From Pelethousia sp034933245 (GTDB lineage: Bacteria; Bacillota; Clostridia; Christensenellales; CAG-138), in NCBI GenBank assembly GCA_034933245.1, contig JAYFNX010000016.1, forward strand, positions 14,624-78,623: 64,000 nucleotides of DNA, written 5' to 3'. The notes beneath the pieces are model-generated. The model did no database searches, had not been told where the DNA came from, and worked only from the letters and a program-made list of their open reading frames with translations. Below, piece by piece: positions 1 through 8,640 of this stretch. Position 1 is the stretch's first letter; every line of letters begins with the position of its first letter. The position numbers were made by a program, and so were the translations under genes.

Positions 1-1229
1 TCACCAATGCGTGGCATTTCCGCTTCCAGTGCGGGTTTGGACAGCCCTTCCTTTGTCGCCCAGTTTACCAGCGCACATTCCGTAGGCTCGCCAACGGCAC
101 CGCCGCTTTCGTCCGGAACTGCATCTGAACAAAGGGACATCGCACGGGCTACGGAATGGGATTTTCCATAACTTTCTACCACGGTCATTTTGTTTTGGGT
201 AAGCGTACCGGTCTTATCGCTGCAGATTACTTGCGCACAGCCAAGGGTTTCCACGGCGGTCAGACGACGGATAACGGCATTTCGCTTGGACATGTTTGTT
301 ACGCCGATGGATAGCACGATGGTTACAACTGCCGCCAGGCCTTCGGGTATGGCCGCTACGGCCAAGCTGACAGCTACCATGAAGGTATCAATCATCACAT
401 GCAAATGAAAATTTCCGGCCCGAAGCAACGCAACAACGAAGATAAAGGCACAGATGCCTAGCACAAGCCAGCTAAGTATCTTGCTTAGTTGGGATAGCTT
501 GATTTGCAGCGGCGTTTTATTGTCCTCCGCTTGTGCCAAGACTCCGGCAATTTTCCCCATTTCCGTATCCATACCCGTGGCCACAATGACGGCGCGGCCA
601 CGGCCATAAACTACGGTGCTGCCCATGTAAGCCATGTTGCGCCTATCTCCTAAGGAGATATCCGAATCCGTTTCGCAAAAAAGCGTTTCTATGTTTTTGT
701 CCACCGGTATGCTTTCGCCGGTAAGCGCCGCTTCCTCCATTTGAAGGCTGGCGGACTCAATGATCCGCGCATCAGCGGGCACCGCATCGCCCGCTTCCAG
801 CATGATTACATCGCCAACAACCAGCTCTTCGCTCTTCAACTGAAGGGCATTTCCATCCCGCAAAACTTTACTGGTGGCTGCCGTCATGGCCTGTAGGGCT
901 TCAATGGACTTTTCCGCTTTGTTTTCCTGATATACCCCAAAAACAGCGTTGATAAGCACTACGAGCAGAATGATCACCACATCCGCCATGCTTTCGCCAC
1001 TATAGACGGCCGTTGCACCGGACACCGCGGCTGCGGCTATCAAAATTAAGATCATTGGATCTTTAAGCTGGCTGATGAACCGTTCAAATAACGTAGCCTT
1101 TTCGGCTGCTTTAAGCCTATTTCTTCCATTCTTTTCCAAGCGTGCCTCCGCCTCGCGAACGGATAGGCCGTTAGGCGTGCTTCCCTGCTTTTTCAGCACC
1201 TGTTCCACACTGGCTAAGTATGCCTTCAT
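1..1229 (-). CDS. P-type Ca2+-transporting ATPase, 5' part (3' end beyond window)
   Basis: Reading the minus strand from an ATG at 1229 gives about 409 residues that run off the left edge without a stop. The product is a P2-type cation ATPase that exports Ca2+ (possibly also Mn2+) across the membrane. Visible landmarks are the actuator-domain TGES at residues 170-173, the M4 motif with PEGL starting at residue 295 (preceded by VAAI, as in Ca2+ pumps), and the phosphorylation motif DKTGTLT with Asp338. Two membrane-hairpin regions (M1-M2 and M3-M4) flank the actuator domain. A purine-rich Shine-Dalgarno stretch lies just upstream of the ATG. The nucleotide-binding domain and M5-M10 lie outside the window. 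The gene stands alone behind its own promoter and structured leader. Family assignment is firm; the exact ion is inferred. Confidence 0.92.
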   Translation of the reverse strand, partial: MKAYLASVEQVLKKQGSTPNGLSVREAEARLEKNGRNRLKAAEKATLFERFISQLKDPMILILIAAAAVSGATAVYSGESMADVVIILLVVLINAVFGVYQENKAEKSIEALQAMTAATSKVLRDGNALQLKSEELVVGDVIMLEAGDAVPADARIIESASLQMEEAALTGESIPVDKNIETLFCETDSDISLGDRRNMAYMGSTVVYGRGRAVIVATGMDTEMGKIAGVLAQAEDNKTPLQIKLSQLSKILSWLVLGICAFIFVVALLRAGNFHLHVMIDTFMVAVSLAVAAIPEGLAAVVTIVLSIGVTNMSKRNAVIRRLTAVETLGCAQVICSDKTGTLTQNKMTVVESYGKSHSVARAMSLCSDAVPDESGGAVGEPTECALVNWATKEGLSKPALEAEMPRIG

Positions 1230-1295
1230 TCGAATCTCTCTTCTCCTTCTCCCATATTCCCATGGTTTCCTTGCCTATCTTATCCGCCATCATAT

Positions 1296-1331
1296 AAAAA
1301 ACGAGGCCTATCTGTCCGCCAGATACGTCTC
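1296..1331 (-). terminator. Leader terminator before the ATPase gene
   Basis: On the minus strand a stem TATCTG/CAGATA with loop GCGGA is extended by outer GAG/CTC pairs and is followed at once by six T residues (1301-1296). It lies between the candidate riboswitch and the ATPase start codon, with about 65 bases to the ATG, so it is placed to act as the expression platform of the leader. Confidence 0.6.
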
Positions 1332-1338
1332 ATCATTT

Positions 1339-1426
1339 AATATAAAGCCAGAGAGTATCTAAGCTCTCGGTCGTTGGCCTTATTACGGACAAGATAGCTA
1401 TGCCCGCCGATTACTCCCTTATTATT
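1339..1426 (-). promoter_or_regulatory. Candidate yybP-ykoY (Mn2+) riboswitch aptamer
   Basis: The leader RNA starts with a closing helix (AAUAAUAAG with CUUUAUAUU, 7 of 9 pairs), contains GGGAGUA right after its 5' strand (1418-1412), and has an internal GAGAG/CUCUC hairpin before the 3' strand. The GGGAGUA element and overall layout resemble the yybP-ykoY family, which senses Mn2+ and often precedes P-type cation ATPases. The match is by eye; the 5' box is AGGGAGUA rather than the usual GGGGAGUA, and the 3' strand departs from the usual GACCUUU. Confidence 0.5.
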
Positions 1427-1429
1427 TTA

Positions 1430-1458
1430 ATCATAGCATACTGATTCTAGCAATGCAA
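1430..1458 (-). promoter_or_regulatory. Sigma-A promoter of the ATPase gene
   Basis: TTGCAT (1458-1453) and TATGAT (1435-1430) are separated by exactly 17 bases. The predicted start near 1423 coincides with the beginning of the structured leader, leaving about 195 bases of 5' untranslated RNA. Confidence 0.65.
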
Positions 1459-1521
1459 GGGATTCCAACCGCAATTGGGAATCCCGCTGGAGAATCCATT
1501 CGAGCAGCAATGCTTTAACCT

Positions 1522-2457
1522 TTAAATAAACTGTAGAATGTAATCGTGCAGGTTATCATAGGCAATCCGGTGGATCTCCGCATCAGAAAAGCCCGCTTCC
1601 GCGAGGGACGAAAGAAGGACGGGCAGATCCGATTGCTTTTTTAAATCCGCAGGATAGGTGCACATCCCATCGAAATCCGACCCCAGAGCCACATGTTCTA
1701 CCCCTGCAATAGACGCAATATGCGCGATATGCCGCGTTACATCCGAAGCGGAAGCTTCTTTTCCATCCCCCCGAAGCTGCGGAGGATAGTAGTTTACGCA
1801 GATAACCCCGCCGCCCTGGGAGATTTCTCGAATATGCGCATCACATAGAGAACGTTTATGCGGGCAAATCGCTCTTGAATTAGAATGAGAGGCAAGAATC
1901 GGTTTGTCGGTAGAGGAAAGAACTTCCGAGATACCTGCATCGCTCAAATGGGCTACATCCAAGGCCATGCCGATACGGTGCATTTCTTTTACCACCCGGC
2001 GTCCCAATGACGTAAGCCCCTTGTTCATCCGGCGCATAGCAGGCGAAGCCAGTTCATTGCTAAAATTCCAAGTAAGGGTCATAGCGCGTGCGCCTAACCT
2101 ATGGAACATCCGCAAAACCTCCAGGCTCCCTTCGATGGCCTCGCCTCCCTCAATGGTAAGGACCGTAGCGATGGCCCCGTCTCCGGGATTAAATTCCTTC
2201 GTAAGGGGGACTAAGACGCCCTCGCTTTCCTCCAGCATCCGCCAATAGGCGTCAACCAAGGATAGGCACTGGGACATGCAGCTCATCTTCAGGTCCGCAT
2301 CCACCCAAGCGGCGAAAAATTGCAGAGCTACGTTGGCGGTACGCATATAAGGCAAAGCTACAGCTTGGCGCCCTTTGGGAGCGAATAGACTCCATGCATC
2401 GTTATACATATAATAAAGAAAGTCGCAGTGTGCATCCGCAATGGGGCATCCTTCCAT
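1522..2457 (-). CDS. Membrane dipeptidase (peptidase family M19)
   Basis: A 311-residue zinc dipeptidase of the renal-dipeptidase family, which hydrolyses dipeptides and in bacteria often acts on D-amino-acid-containing substrates. The metal-site pattern is complete: DAHCD with His10 and Asp12, the bridging Glu103 in TIEGGEA, His170 in DVAH, His191 in LASHS, and the late acid Asp261 in ALGSDFDG. I chose the ATG at 2457, preceded by AAAGGAAG at good spacing; an in-frame ATG 42 bases upstream lies inside the rny terminator hairpin and adds residues the family lacks. No signal peptide is seen, so it is probably cytoplasmic despite the family name. It sits 17 bases after that terminator, with no clear promoter of its own. 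Confidence 0.9.
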   Translation of the reverse strand: MEGCPIADAHCDFLYYMYNDAWSLFAPKGRQAVALPYMRTANVALQFFAAWVDADLKMSCMSQCLSLVDAYWRMLEESEGVLVPLTKEFNPGDGAIATVLTIEGGEAIEGSLEVLRMFHRLGARAMTLTWNFSNELASPAMRRMNKGLTSLGRRVVKEMHRIGMALDVAHLSDAGISEVLSSTDKPILASHSNSRAICPHKRSLCDAHIREISQGGGVICVNYYPPQLRGDGKEASASDVTRHIAHIASIAGVEHVALGSDFDGMCTYPADLKKQSDLPVLLSSLAEAGFSDAEIHRIAYDNLHDYILQFI

Positions 2458-2473
2458 GATGAGCTTCCTTTCC

Positions 2474-2505
2474 AAAAACAAGGATATGCAATGCAGCATA
2501 TCCTT
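2474..2505 (-). terminator. Rho-independent terminator after rny
   Basis: A perfect 10-bp stem AAGGATATGC/GCATATCCTT with a 6-base loop is followed on the minus strand by GTTTTTGG. It begins 22 bases after the rny stop codon. Confidence 0.8.
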
Positions 2506-2526
2506 GCGCTTGTAGCCTAACCATTT

Positions 2527-4071
2527 TTATTTGGCAAATTCAACTGCCCTGGTTTCCCGGATTACGTTAATCTTGATTTGACCAGGATATTCGAGCTCCG
2601 TTTCAATACGCTTCACAATCTCTTTCGCCATAAGAATGGTGTCTGCATCGTTCACGGTTTCAGGCTTAACCAAAATCCGTACTTCCCGACCCGCCTGAAT
2701 AGCAAAGGATTTATCTACGCCTTCAAAAGAATTGGCGATCTCCTCCAACTTTTCGAGCCGCTTGATGTAATTCTCCAATGTCTCCCGGCGTGCGCCCGGA
2801 CGAGCGGCTGAAATAGCGTCCGCGGCTTGCACGAGAACGGCCTCTACCGTGCTGGGCTCCACATCGCCATGGTGGGCCTGAATGGCATGAATGACCTGAT
2901 TATTTTCCCGGTACTTTTTAGCTAAATCGGCACCGATTTGTGCGTGGGGGCCCTCGATCTCATGATCCACTGCCTTGCCAATATCATGGAGCAAGCCGGC
3001 CCGCTTGGCGAGTGCGGTGTTTGCACCAATCTCGGCGGCCATAATACCGGCCAGATGTGAAACCTCAATGGAATGCTTAAGCACATTCTGGCCATAACTG
3101 GTGCGGTAACGCAAACGGCCGAGAAGCTTGACAAGCTCATGATGCAGCCCATGAATGCCGACTTGGAAGATGGCTTGCTCGCCTGCCTCCCGAATCTGCG
3201 TATCCACTTCTTTCCGAGCCTTTTCCACCATTTCTTCAATACGAGCAGGATGGATCCGGCCATCCATAATGAGTTTTTCCAGCGCGATGCGGGCAACTTC
3301 CCGGCGAACCGGATCAAAGCCAGACAGGATGACAGCTTCCGGCGTATCGTCGATGATCAGGTCCACGCCGGTGGCAGTTTCCAAGGTGCGGATATTTCGG
3401 CCTTCTCGGCCGATAATGCGGCCTTTCATTTCATCGTTGGGCAGAGGCACGACGGATACCGTGGTTTCCGCCACATGGTCTGCGGCACAGCGCTGAACAG
3501 CCAAAGAGATAATATTTCGGGCTCGTTTTTCCGCCTCTTCTTTTGTTTTCGCCTCGATATCACGGAGCATCAGTGCCGCATCATGACGGGCTTCCCGCTC
3601 CACATTCCCCAAAAGAATCTCCCTTGCCTCGTCCATTGACAAACCGGAGATCGTTTCGAGTTCCTGTAGTTGCCGATCGTGGAGTTCCTTTGCAGTAGTC
3701 TCCATAGCCTCGGCTTCTTTAAATTTGTCATTAAGGGCAACCTCGCGCAGCTCAATGCCATCCAGCTTTTTATCCAACATCTCTTCCCGCTGGACAAGGC
3801 GCCGTTCGGAGCGCTGAAGTTCATTGCGCCTGTCACGCAAGTCCTTTTCATTTTCGCTCTTGATCTTATAGGCCTCTTCCTTCGCCTCAAGTATGGTTTC
3901 TTTTTTAATGGTCTCCGCGCGCTTTTGCGCATCGTCTATCATTCTTTTAACAGCGTCCTCCGCTTTGGCCACCTTGGCCTCCGCGATATTACGCCGATAA
4001 GTATAACCAGCAAAGATACCTACAGCCAAGCACAAAACCCCGATAATAATCGGGAGCAATATATTTCCCAC
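2527..4071 (-). CDS. rny: Ribonuclease Y
   Basis: The 514-residue membrane-anchored endoribonuclease that starts mRNA decay in Firmicutes. Order of parts: an N-terminal membrane helix (about residues 4-22), a long charged coiled coil (about 30-190), a KH RNA-binding domain with GRIIGREGRNIR, and an HD phosphohydrolase domain with the metal-binding LLHDIGKA. Length matches the family. The start is a GTG at 4071 with GGAGGT 11 bases upstream. It is transcribed alone between the recA terminator and its own terminator. The upstream gap carries an 8-bp inverted repeat (AATTTCAT/ATGAAATT near 4155-4182) of unknown role, and I found no convincing promoter there. Confidence 0.97.
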   Translation of the reverse strand: MGNILLPIIIGVLCLAVGIFAGYTYRRNIAEAKVAKAEDAVKRMIDDAQKRAETIKKETILEAKEEAYKIKSENEKDLRDRRNELQRSERRLVQREEMLDKKLDGIELREVALNDKFKEAEAMETTAKELHDRQLQELETISGLSMDEAREILLGNVEREARHDAALMLRDIEAKTKEEAEKRARNIISLAVQRCAADHVAETTVSVVPLPNDEMKGRIIGREGRNIRTLETATGVDLIIDDTPEAVILSGFDPVRREVARIALEKLIMDGRIHPARIEEMVEKARKEVDTQIREAGEQAIFQVGIHGLHHELVKLLGRLRYRTSYGQNVLKHSIEVSHLAGIMAAEIGANTALAKRAGLLHDIGKAVDHEIEGPHAQIGADLAKKYRENNQVIHAIQAHHGDVEPSTVEAVLVQAADAISAARPGARRETLENYIKRLEKLEEIANSFEGVDKSFAIQAGREVRILVKPETVNDADTILMAKEIVKRIETELEYPGQIKINVIRETRAVEFAK

Positions 4072-4228
4072 GATTTGTACGCACCTCCAAATTATTAAAA
4101 ACTCTCATTTGCAATATCGCCTTGAGCATATAGCTATTCAGCATGCATGGACAAAATTTCATAAAATTATTTTCATGAAATTACATACCGATATAATTAC
4201 TCATACCGATTTTAACCTGTTTAAATGT

Positions 4229-4266
4229 AAAAGTCAAGAAAATCGCTATGGACCTCCTTGACTTTT
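4229..4266 (-). terminator. Terminator after recA
   Basis: AAAAGTCAAG and CTTGACTTTT form a 10-bp stem with an 18-base loop, 46 bases past the recA stop. T-rich flanks exist on both sides, so it could work in both directions. The long loop lowers confidence. Confidence 0.55.
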
Positions 4267-4312
4267 TTGCCTAAAATACAGGGGCTCTATCCAAATCTAC
4301 TTCAAAAGATTT

Positions 4313-5407
4313 TTATTCTTCTTCGTCCTTGCTTGCCTTCGTTGTAGCTTTCGAGTCTTTATCTGCCGCGGCCTTGCTTGCCTTTGTTGTATCTTTCGAG
4401 TCTTTATCTGCCGCTTTGAGTTTAGCTGCCAGTGCGGCGCGTAGCTTTGCCTCTATTTCAGCGCAAAGTTCTTTGTTATCCTTTAGGAATAGGCGCGCAT
4501 TGTCCCGGCCTTGGGCCATGCGCATATCTCCATAAGAGTACCATGCCCCTGTTTTGGAAACGATCTTATTATCGACGGCCATATCCAAAATGCTGCTCTC
4601 ATTTGAAACGCCTTCCCCGTAAATAATATCAAATTCAGCCTGCTTAAAAGGCGGTGCGACCTTGTTTTTAACCACTTTGATGCGCGTACGGTTGCCCACA
4701 ATATCGGTCCCATTTTTTATGGTATCAATTTTGCGCACATCCAAGCGAACGGAAGCGTAAAACTTGAGCGCCTTGCCGCCTGTAGTGGTTTCCGGGTTGC
4801 CGAACATCACGCCCACCTTCTCGCGCAGTTGGTTTATGAAGATGACGATGGTGTTGGATTTGCTGATCACGCCAGCCAACTTGCGCAGGGCCTGGCTCAT
4901 CAGCCGGGCCTGCAGACCAACATGGGAGTCTCCCATGTCCCCCTCTATCTCAGCTTTGGGGACCAGTGCAGCCACCGAGTCAATAACAACCACATCTATG
5001 GCGCCGCTGCGCACCAGCGCTTCCGCGATATCCAAAGCTTGTTCGCCCGTATCCGGCTGGGAAACATAAAGGTCGTCCACCTTTACGCCCAAATTTTCCG
5101 CATAGACGGGATCCAGCGCATGCTCTGCATCAATAAAAGCCGCGGTACCACCCTGCTTTTGCGCCTCCGCAATAGCATGCAGCGCAATGGTGGTTTTACC
5201 GGAGGATTCAGGACCATATATCTCAATGATTCTACCCCGGGGCAGCCCGCCCACGCCTAAGGCAAAATCCAAGGCAAGACAGCCGGAAGGAATGGTGGAA
5301 ACGGTAATTTTGGCGGCAGCATCACCCAGTTTCATGACAGCGCCTTTGCCAAATTGCTTTTCAATCTGACTGAGGGCCATCTCCAGTGCTTTTTCTTTTT
5401 CCATCAT
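4313..5407 (-). CDS. recA: Recombinase A
   Basis: The RecA strand-exchange ATPase of 364 residues, which also activates LexA self-cleavage in the SOS response. Walker A is GPESSGKT (65-72), followed by the usual core with VVVIDSVAAL and NQLREKVGV. The C-terminal tail is unusual: residues past about 330 are low in complexity and built from a 15-residue unit, rich in Lys, Ser, Thr, Ala and Asp, present almost twice and ending in acidic residues. The DNA underneath is a 45-base tandem repeat. Start ATG at 5407 (ATGATG) follows AAGGAG. It is last in the ftsK-rimO-pgsA-cinA run but also has its own promoter overlapped by a LexA-type operator, so it should be both co-transcribed and SOS-inducible. 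Confidence 0.98.
   Translation of the reverse strand: MMEKEKALEMALSQIEKQFGKGAVMKLGDAAAKITVSTIPSGCLALDFALGVGGLPRGRIIEIYGPESSGKTTIALHAIAEAQKQGGTAAFIDAEHALDPVYAENLGVKVDDLYVSQPDTGEQALDIAEALVRSGAIDVVVIDSVAALVPKAEIEGDMGDSHVGLQARLMSQALRKLAGVISKSNTIVIFINQLREKVGVMFGNPETTTGGKALKFYASVRLDVRKIDTIKNGTDIVGNRTRIKVVKNKVAPPFKQAEFDIIYGEGVSNESSILDMAVDNKIVSKTGAWYSYGDMRMAQGRDNARLFLKDNKELCAEIEAKLRAALAAKLKAADKDSKDTTKASKAAADKDSKATTKASKDEEE
4327..4416. repeat. 45-bp tandem duplication in the recA tail
   Basis: Two head-to-tail copies (4327-4371 and 4372-4416) start with CCTTGCTTGCC and differ at only a few bases. The period of 45 keeps the recA frame and doubles a 15-residue block in the C-terminal tail. Confidence 0.85.
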
Positions 5408-5441
5408 AAGATATAGGCTCCTTTGCTCATGTTACATACAC

Positions 5442-5470
5442 ATTGTAACATTTGTTCGGTTTATTTGCAC
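5442..5470 (-). promoter_or_regulatory. recA promoter
   Basis: A -10 TACAAT (5447-5442), preceded by TG at the extended position, lies 17 bases from a weak -35 GTGCAA (5470-5465). The -35 sits in the end of cinA. The LexA-type box covers the spacer and the edge of the -10. Confidence 0.5.
5445..5458 (-). promoter_or_regulatory. LexA/DinR SOS box of recA
   Basis: CGAACAAATGTTAC matches the Gram-positive SOS box CGAACRNRYGTTYC at 13 of 14 positions. It lies 37 bases upstream of the recA ATG, over the promoter, as expected for LexA repression. Confidence 0.8.
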
Positions 5471-6720
5471 GTATTATTTTTGCTATTTTCCATTTGACGG
5501 CGCAACATATCCAGCGCTTCCAAAACCCCAAGATTGCGAATGCGCTCCCTGTTCCCAACCAACCGCAGTTCATGAACCGCTTCCCCGCCTGCATAGGAAA
5601 GGGCGATGTAGGCTAATCCCACGGGTTTTTGCGGTGTGCCGCCATCGGGTCCGGCAATACCCGTAGTAGAAAGAGCAAAATCCGCGCCTGAAGAAGCCCG
5701 CATGCCACGAGCCATCTCCAACGCCGTTTCCGGGCTTATGGCGCCGTAGGTGGATAGGATGTCCGATGAAACGCCCAATCGCCGTATTTTGGCTCCGTTT
5801 GAATAGGTTGTACAGCCTTCCAGCATCCAAGCAGAGCTTCCCGGAACGGAAATAAGCGTGGAGGCCAACAAACCGCCTGTAAAGCTTTCTGCTACCGCCA
5901 AGGTTTTCCCATGGGAAGATAGAAGCGCAGCGCATACTTCCTGGAGCTGCTCACCATGGGTGGAGTAAACCACATCCCCAAGCCTTTGACAAATGGCGCG
6001 GATAACGGGTTCCGCGAGCGCCTCCCCATCCTGATTGTCCTTACAGCGCGCGGTTATGCGCAGGGTTGTTTCCCCTGTCATGGCGTAAGGGGCTATGGTG
6101 GGGTTTGTCTGCGCGTCTATCAAATCACGAAGCCTATCTTCCACGGCGGATTCCCCCATGCCGTAAATCCTGAGGATACGGGAATAGAGCTTACCGTGGG
6201 TTTTGCGCAGGAGATAGGGCATAACCGAGTCATCAAACATGGGGACCATTTCCTTTGGGGGGCCAGGCAGCAGAATAACCGCTTTGCCCTGCTTTTCAAG
6301 GATGCAGCCCGGCGCTGTGCCATTTGCATTGGGCAGGATGGTGGCTTCCTTTGGGAACATGGCCTGCTTGCGGTTATTTGCAGTCATAATCCTATGCATA
6401 TGAGAGAAACGCTTTTCCATAGCCTCATAGCTGCCCTGGTCCAAGACGAAATCCCGATAACCCATCACGTCCGCGGCCGTCTCTTTTGTCAGGTCGTCCT
6501 CGGTAGGCCCTAGCCCGCCTGTAAGGATAACCAAGTCCGCTCGTTCTACCGCCGTACGGATGGTATCGTAGAGGCGGCCATGGTTGTCGCCCACGGTCAC
6601 CCGAAAATATTGATTGATCCCCGCTTCCGCCAGACGCTGGGAGATATACTGCGCGTTTGTATCTACAATCTGCCCCATGAGCAATTCTGTGCCCACGGAA
6701 ATGATCTCTGCCGTCAACAT
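5461..6720 (-). CDS. cinA: CinA-family protein (nicotinamide mononucleotide deamidase type)
   Basis: A 419-residue two-domain protein. The N-terminal molybdopterin-binding-like domain (about 1-170) carries ISVGTELLMG and ILTGGLGPTEDD; the C-terminal CinA domain (about 250-410) has the AESFTGG catalytic region and STTGIAGPDGGT. In other bacteria this family recycles pyridine nucleotides by deamidating NMN, and in naturally competent species it is linked to RecA. It directly precedes recA here, the order seen in many Firmicutes. It starts 37 bases after the pgsA stop, so it is read from the ftsK transcript. Which domain activities are retained cannot be told by eye. Confidence 0.94.
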   Translation of the reverse strand: MLTAEIISVGTELLMGQIVDTNAQYISQRLAEAGINQYFRVTVGDNHGRLYDTIRTAVERADLVILTGGLGPTEDDLTKETAADVMGYRDFVLDQGSYEAMEKRFSHMHRIMTANNRKQAMFPKEATILPNANGTAPGCILEKQGKAVILLPGPPKEMVPMFDDSVMPYLLRKTHGKLYSRILRIYGMGESAVEDRLRDLIDAQTNPTIAPYAMTGETTLRITARCKDNQDGEALAEPVIRAICQRLGDVVYSTHGEQLQEVCAALLSSHGKTLAVAESFTGGLLASTLISVPGSSAWMLEGCTTYSNGAKIRRLGVSSDILSTYGAISPETALEMARGMRASSGADFALSTTGIAGPDGGTPQKPVGLAYIALSYAGGEAVHELRLVGNRERIRNLGVLEALDMLRRQMENSKNNTCK

Positions 6721-6757
6721 GCTTGTTATTCCTGCTTTCCTAAATTAGCAACCCAGC

Positions 6758-7309
6758 TTATTCCAAGCTGATCGTATCTTTATTCTTTATCACATAATCC
6801 ACGCCGGATACAACCGTAAAGAACACGGAGATCCACATAACCACCATATCCAAGGGAAAGCCCACCAAACGAAGGGTCAGATCATGCAGCAATACCATGG
6901 TGATGGCTACAAACTGGGAAACGGTCTTCACCTTTCCCATCCAGCTGGCGGCGATGACAACCCCTTTTTCAACAGCTACCAGGCGGAAGCCGCTAATAAA
7001 AAGCTCCCGGGCCACAATAATAATGGTGGCAATCGGGTTGAGCATATCCACGGCGGTAAGCATGACAAGGGCGCTTACGGAAAGAAGCTTATCCGCCATG
7101 GGGTCCATAAGCTTGCCAAAATCAGTGATCAGATTTCGTTTACGGGCAATTTGCCCATCCAGCATATCCGTAAAATAGGCCAACACAAAAATTACGGCAG
7201 CTGCATAACTCCACCAGCTTACGTTTAAATAAAAACAGACGATCAGGAGCGGCACCATGGCGATGCGCAGGAGCGTAAGTTTATTGGGCAGATTTATCTT
7301 TTTTAGCAT
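6758..7309 (-). CDS. pgsA: CDP-diacylglycerol--glycerol-3-phosphate 3-phosphatidyltransferase
   Basis: A 183-residue membrane enzyme making phosphatidylglycerophosphate, the first committed step to phosphatidylglycerol. The CDP-alcohol phosphotransferase signature is complete: D48-x2-D51-G52-x2-A55-R56-x8-G65-x3-D69-x3-D73. Several hydrophobic helices follow. I chose the ATG at 7309, which gives the usual family N-terminus and has GGGAG upstream; a longer reading to 7369 overlaps rimO by 19 bases and adds an unrelated 20-residue leader. It lies between rimO and cinA in the same transcript. Confidence 0.95.
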   Translation of the reverse strand: MLKKINLPNKLTLLRIAMVPLLIVCFYLNVSWWSYAAAVIFVLAYFTDMLDGQIARKRNLITDFGKLMDPMADKLLSVSALVMLTAVDMLNPIATIIIVARELFISGFRLVAVEKGVVIAASWMGKVKTVSQFVAITMVLLHDLTLRLVGFPLDMVVMWISVFFTVVSGVDYVIKNKDTISLE

Positions 7310-7350
7310 AGACGATGTAGCACTCCCTTTTCGTATAGTTTGTTCGATAC

Positions 7351-8640
7351 TTAAATTTGTTCGCCCCAAAGATCATAAGGGCCGGCCTTGGTAATGCGGA
7401 CTTGAACAAAGCTTCCAGGTTGGGGGGGATGTTCGCCATACTGAAAGCGGATGCTTCCATCTACCTCAGGCGCCTCGGCATAGGAGCGGCCATACGCCAT
7501 AGTATCCTCAATCCCTTCCACAAGCACCTCATAAACGCGGCCGATTCGAGCCTGATTTCTGGAAAGAGAAATCGCCCGCTGCGCTTGCATCACCCTATCC
7601 AAACGGCCTTGTTTCACCGATTCTTCTATTTGATCAGTCATTTCGGCTGCCGGCGTATTTTCTTCTATAGAATAAGCAAAGGCCCCTAGCCGGTCAAATG
7701 GATGCGTTTGCAAGAATTCGGCCAATTGCCCGAATTCCTCCTCCGTTTCCCCCGGAAAGCCAGTGATGACAGTCGTTCGCAAAATAAAATCATGGCTTCT
7801 CTCACGGATATAATCTACCATATGACGGATATGTTCTGCCGATCCATGGCGGTTCATACGCCGCAAGACATGGGGCGCAATGTGCTGAATGGGCATGTCC
7901 AAATAAGGGACAAGCTTAGGTTCGGCCAGCATCGCCTCCATTAAAGCCTCATCCACGGTATTTGGATAGGTATACAGAACCCGGATCCAGTGAAGGTCTT
8001 CTATTTTACACAGCGCCAGCAAAAGCTCGCGCAGCATGGGTTTTCCATATAGATCGCTTCCATACGCGGAGGTATCCTGGGCGATAACGGTCAATTCCAC
8101 CACGCCTTCCGCCGCCAGCCTTTGGGCTTCCGCAAGAAGATCCTCCATAGGAACGCTTACACGTGGGCCACGGATAAGGGGGATAGCGCAATAGGTGCAG
8201 CGATTGTCGCATCCGTCGGCAATGCGAAGGTAAGCCGAATAGGGCGGCGTTGTAAGAACCCGCGGGCAGCAACCTTTCTCGGGGATCACGCCTGCCAGCT
8301 GGCAAATCCTGCGGACAAGCCCTTTATGGTCCTTTATCCCCCATATGAGATCCAGCTCGGGCATTTCTTCTTGGAGTTCCCGCGCATACCGTTCTGTAAG
8401 GCAACCGGTTCCAACGAGAATACGGCAATGGCCGGCGGTTTTATAGGCAGCCATCTCCAAAATGGTGTTAATGGACTCTTCCTTGGCAGGCGTGATAAAG
8501 CCGCATGTGTTCACAAGCAGAACGTCCGCCTCCGCCGGGTCTGTAGTAAGCGTAAAACCGGCGTTAACCAGCTCCGCCAGAATATATTCGCTGTCCACCC
8601 GGTTCTTAGAACATCCAAGAGATACCATCCCTGCCTTCAT
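7351..8640 (-). CDS. rimO: Ribosomal protein S12 methylthiotransferase
   Basis: RimO, a 429-residue radical-SAM enzyme that adds a methylthio group to an aspartate of ribosomal protein S12. The N-terminal domain supplies Cys10, Cys46 and Cys80 for the auxiliary cluster; the radical-SAM cluster is C144-x3-C148-x2-C151. A TRAM domain closes the protein (about 360-429). The N-terminus LGCSKNRVDSE distinguishes it from the tRNA enzyme MtaB present at 54.5 kb. Its ATG overlaps the ftsK stop by four bases (ATGA), which points to translational coupling. Confidence 0.96.
   Translation of the reverse strand: MKAGMVSLGCSKNRVDSEYILAELVNAGFTLTTDPAEADVLLVNTCGFITPAKEESINTILEMAAYKTAGHCRILVGTGCLTERYARELQEEMPELDLIWGIKDHKGLVRRICQLAGVIPEKGCCPRVLTTPPYSAYLRIADGCDNRCTYCAIPLIRGPRVSVPMEDLLAEAQRLAAEGVVELTVIAQDTSAYGSDLYGKPMLRELLLALCKIEDLHWIRVLYTYPNTVDEALMEAMLAEPKLVPYLDMPIQHIAPHVLRRMNRHGSAEHIRHMVDYIRERSHDFILRTTVITGFPGETEEEFGQLAEFLQTHPFDRLGAFAYSIEENTPAAEMTDQIEESVKQGRLDRVMQAQRAISLSRNQARIGRVYEVLVEGIEDTMAYGRSYAEAPEVDGSIRFQYGEHPPQPGSFVQVRITKAGPYDLWGEQI

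Noticed and set aside
1459..1485. GGGATTCC/GGAATCCC hairpin between the ATPase promoter and the dipeptidase
   Set aside because: No T tract on either strand and an 11-base loop; not supported as a terminator.
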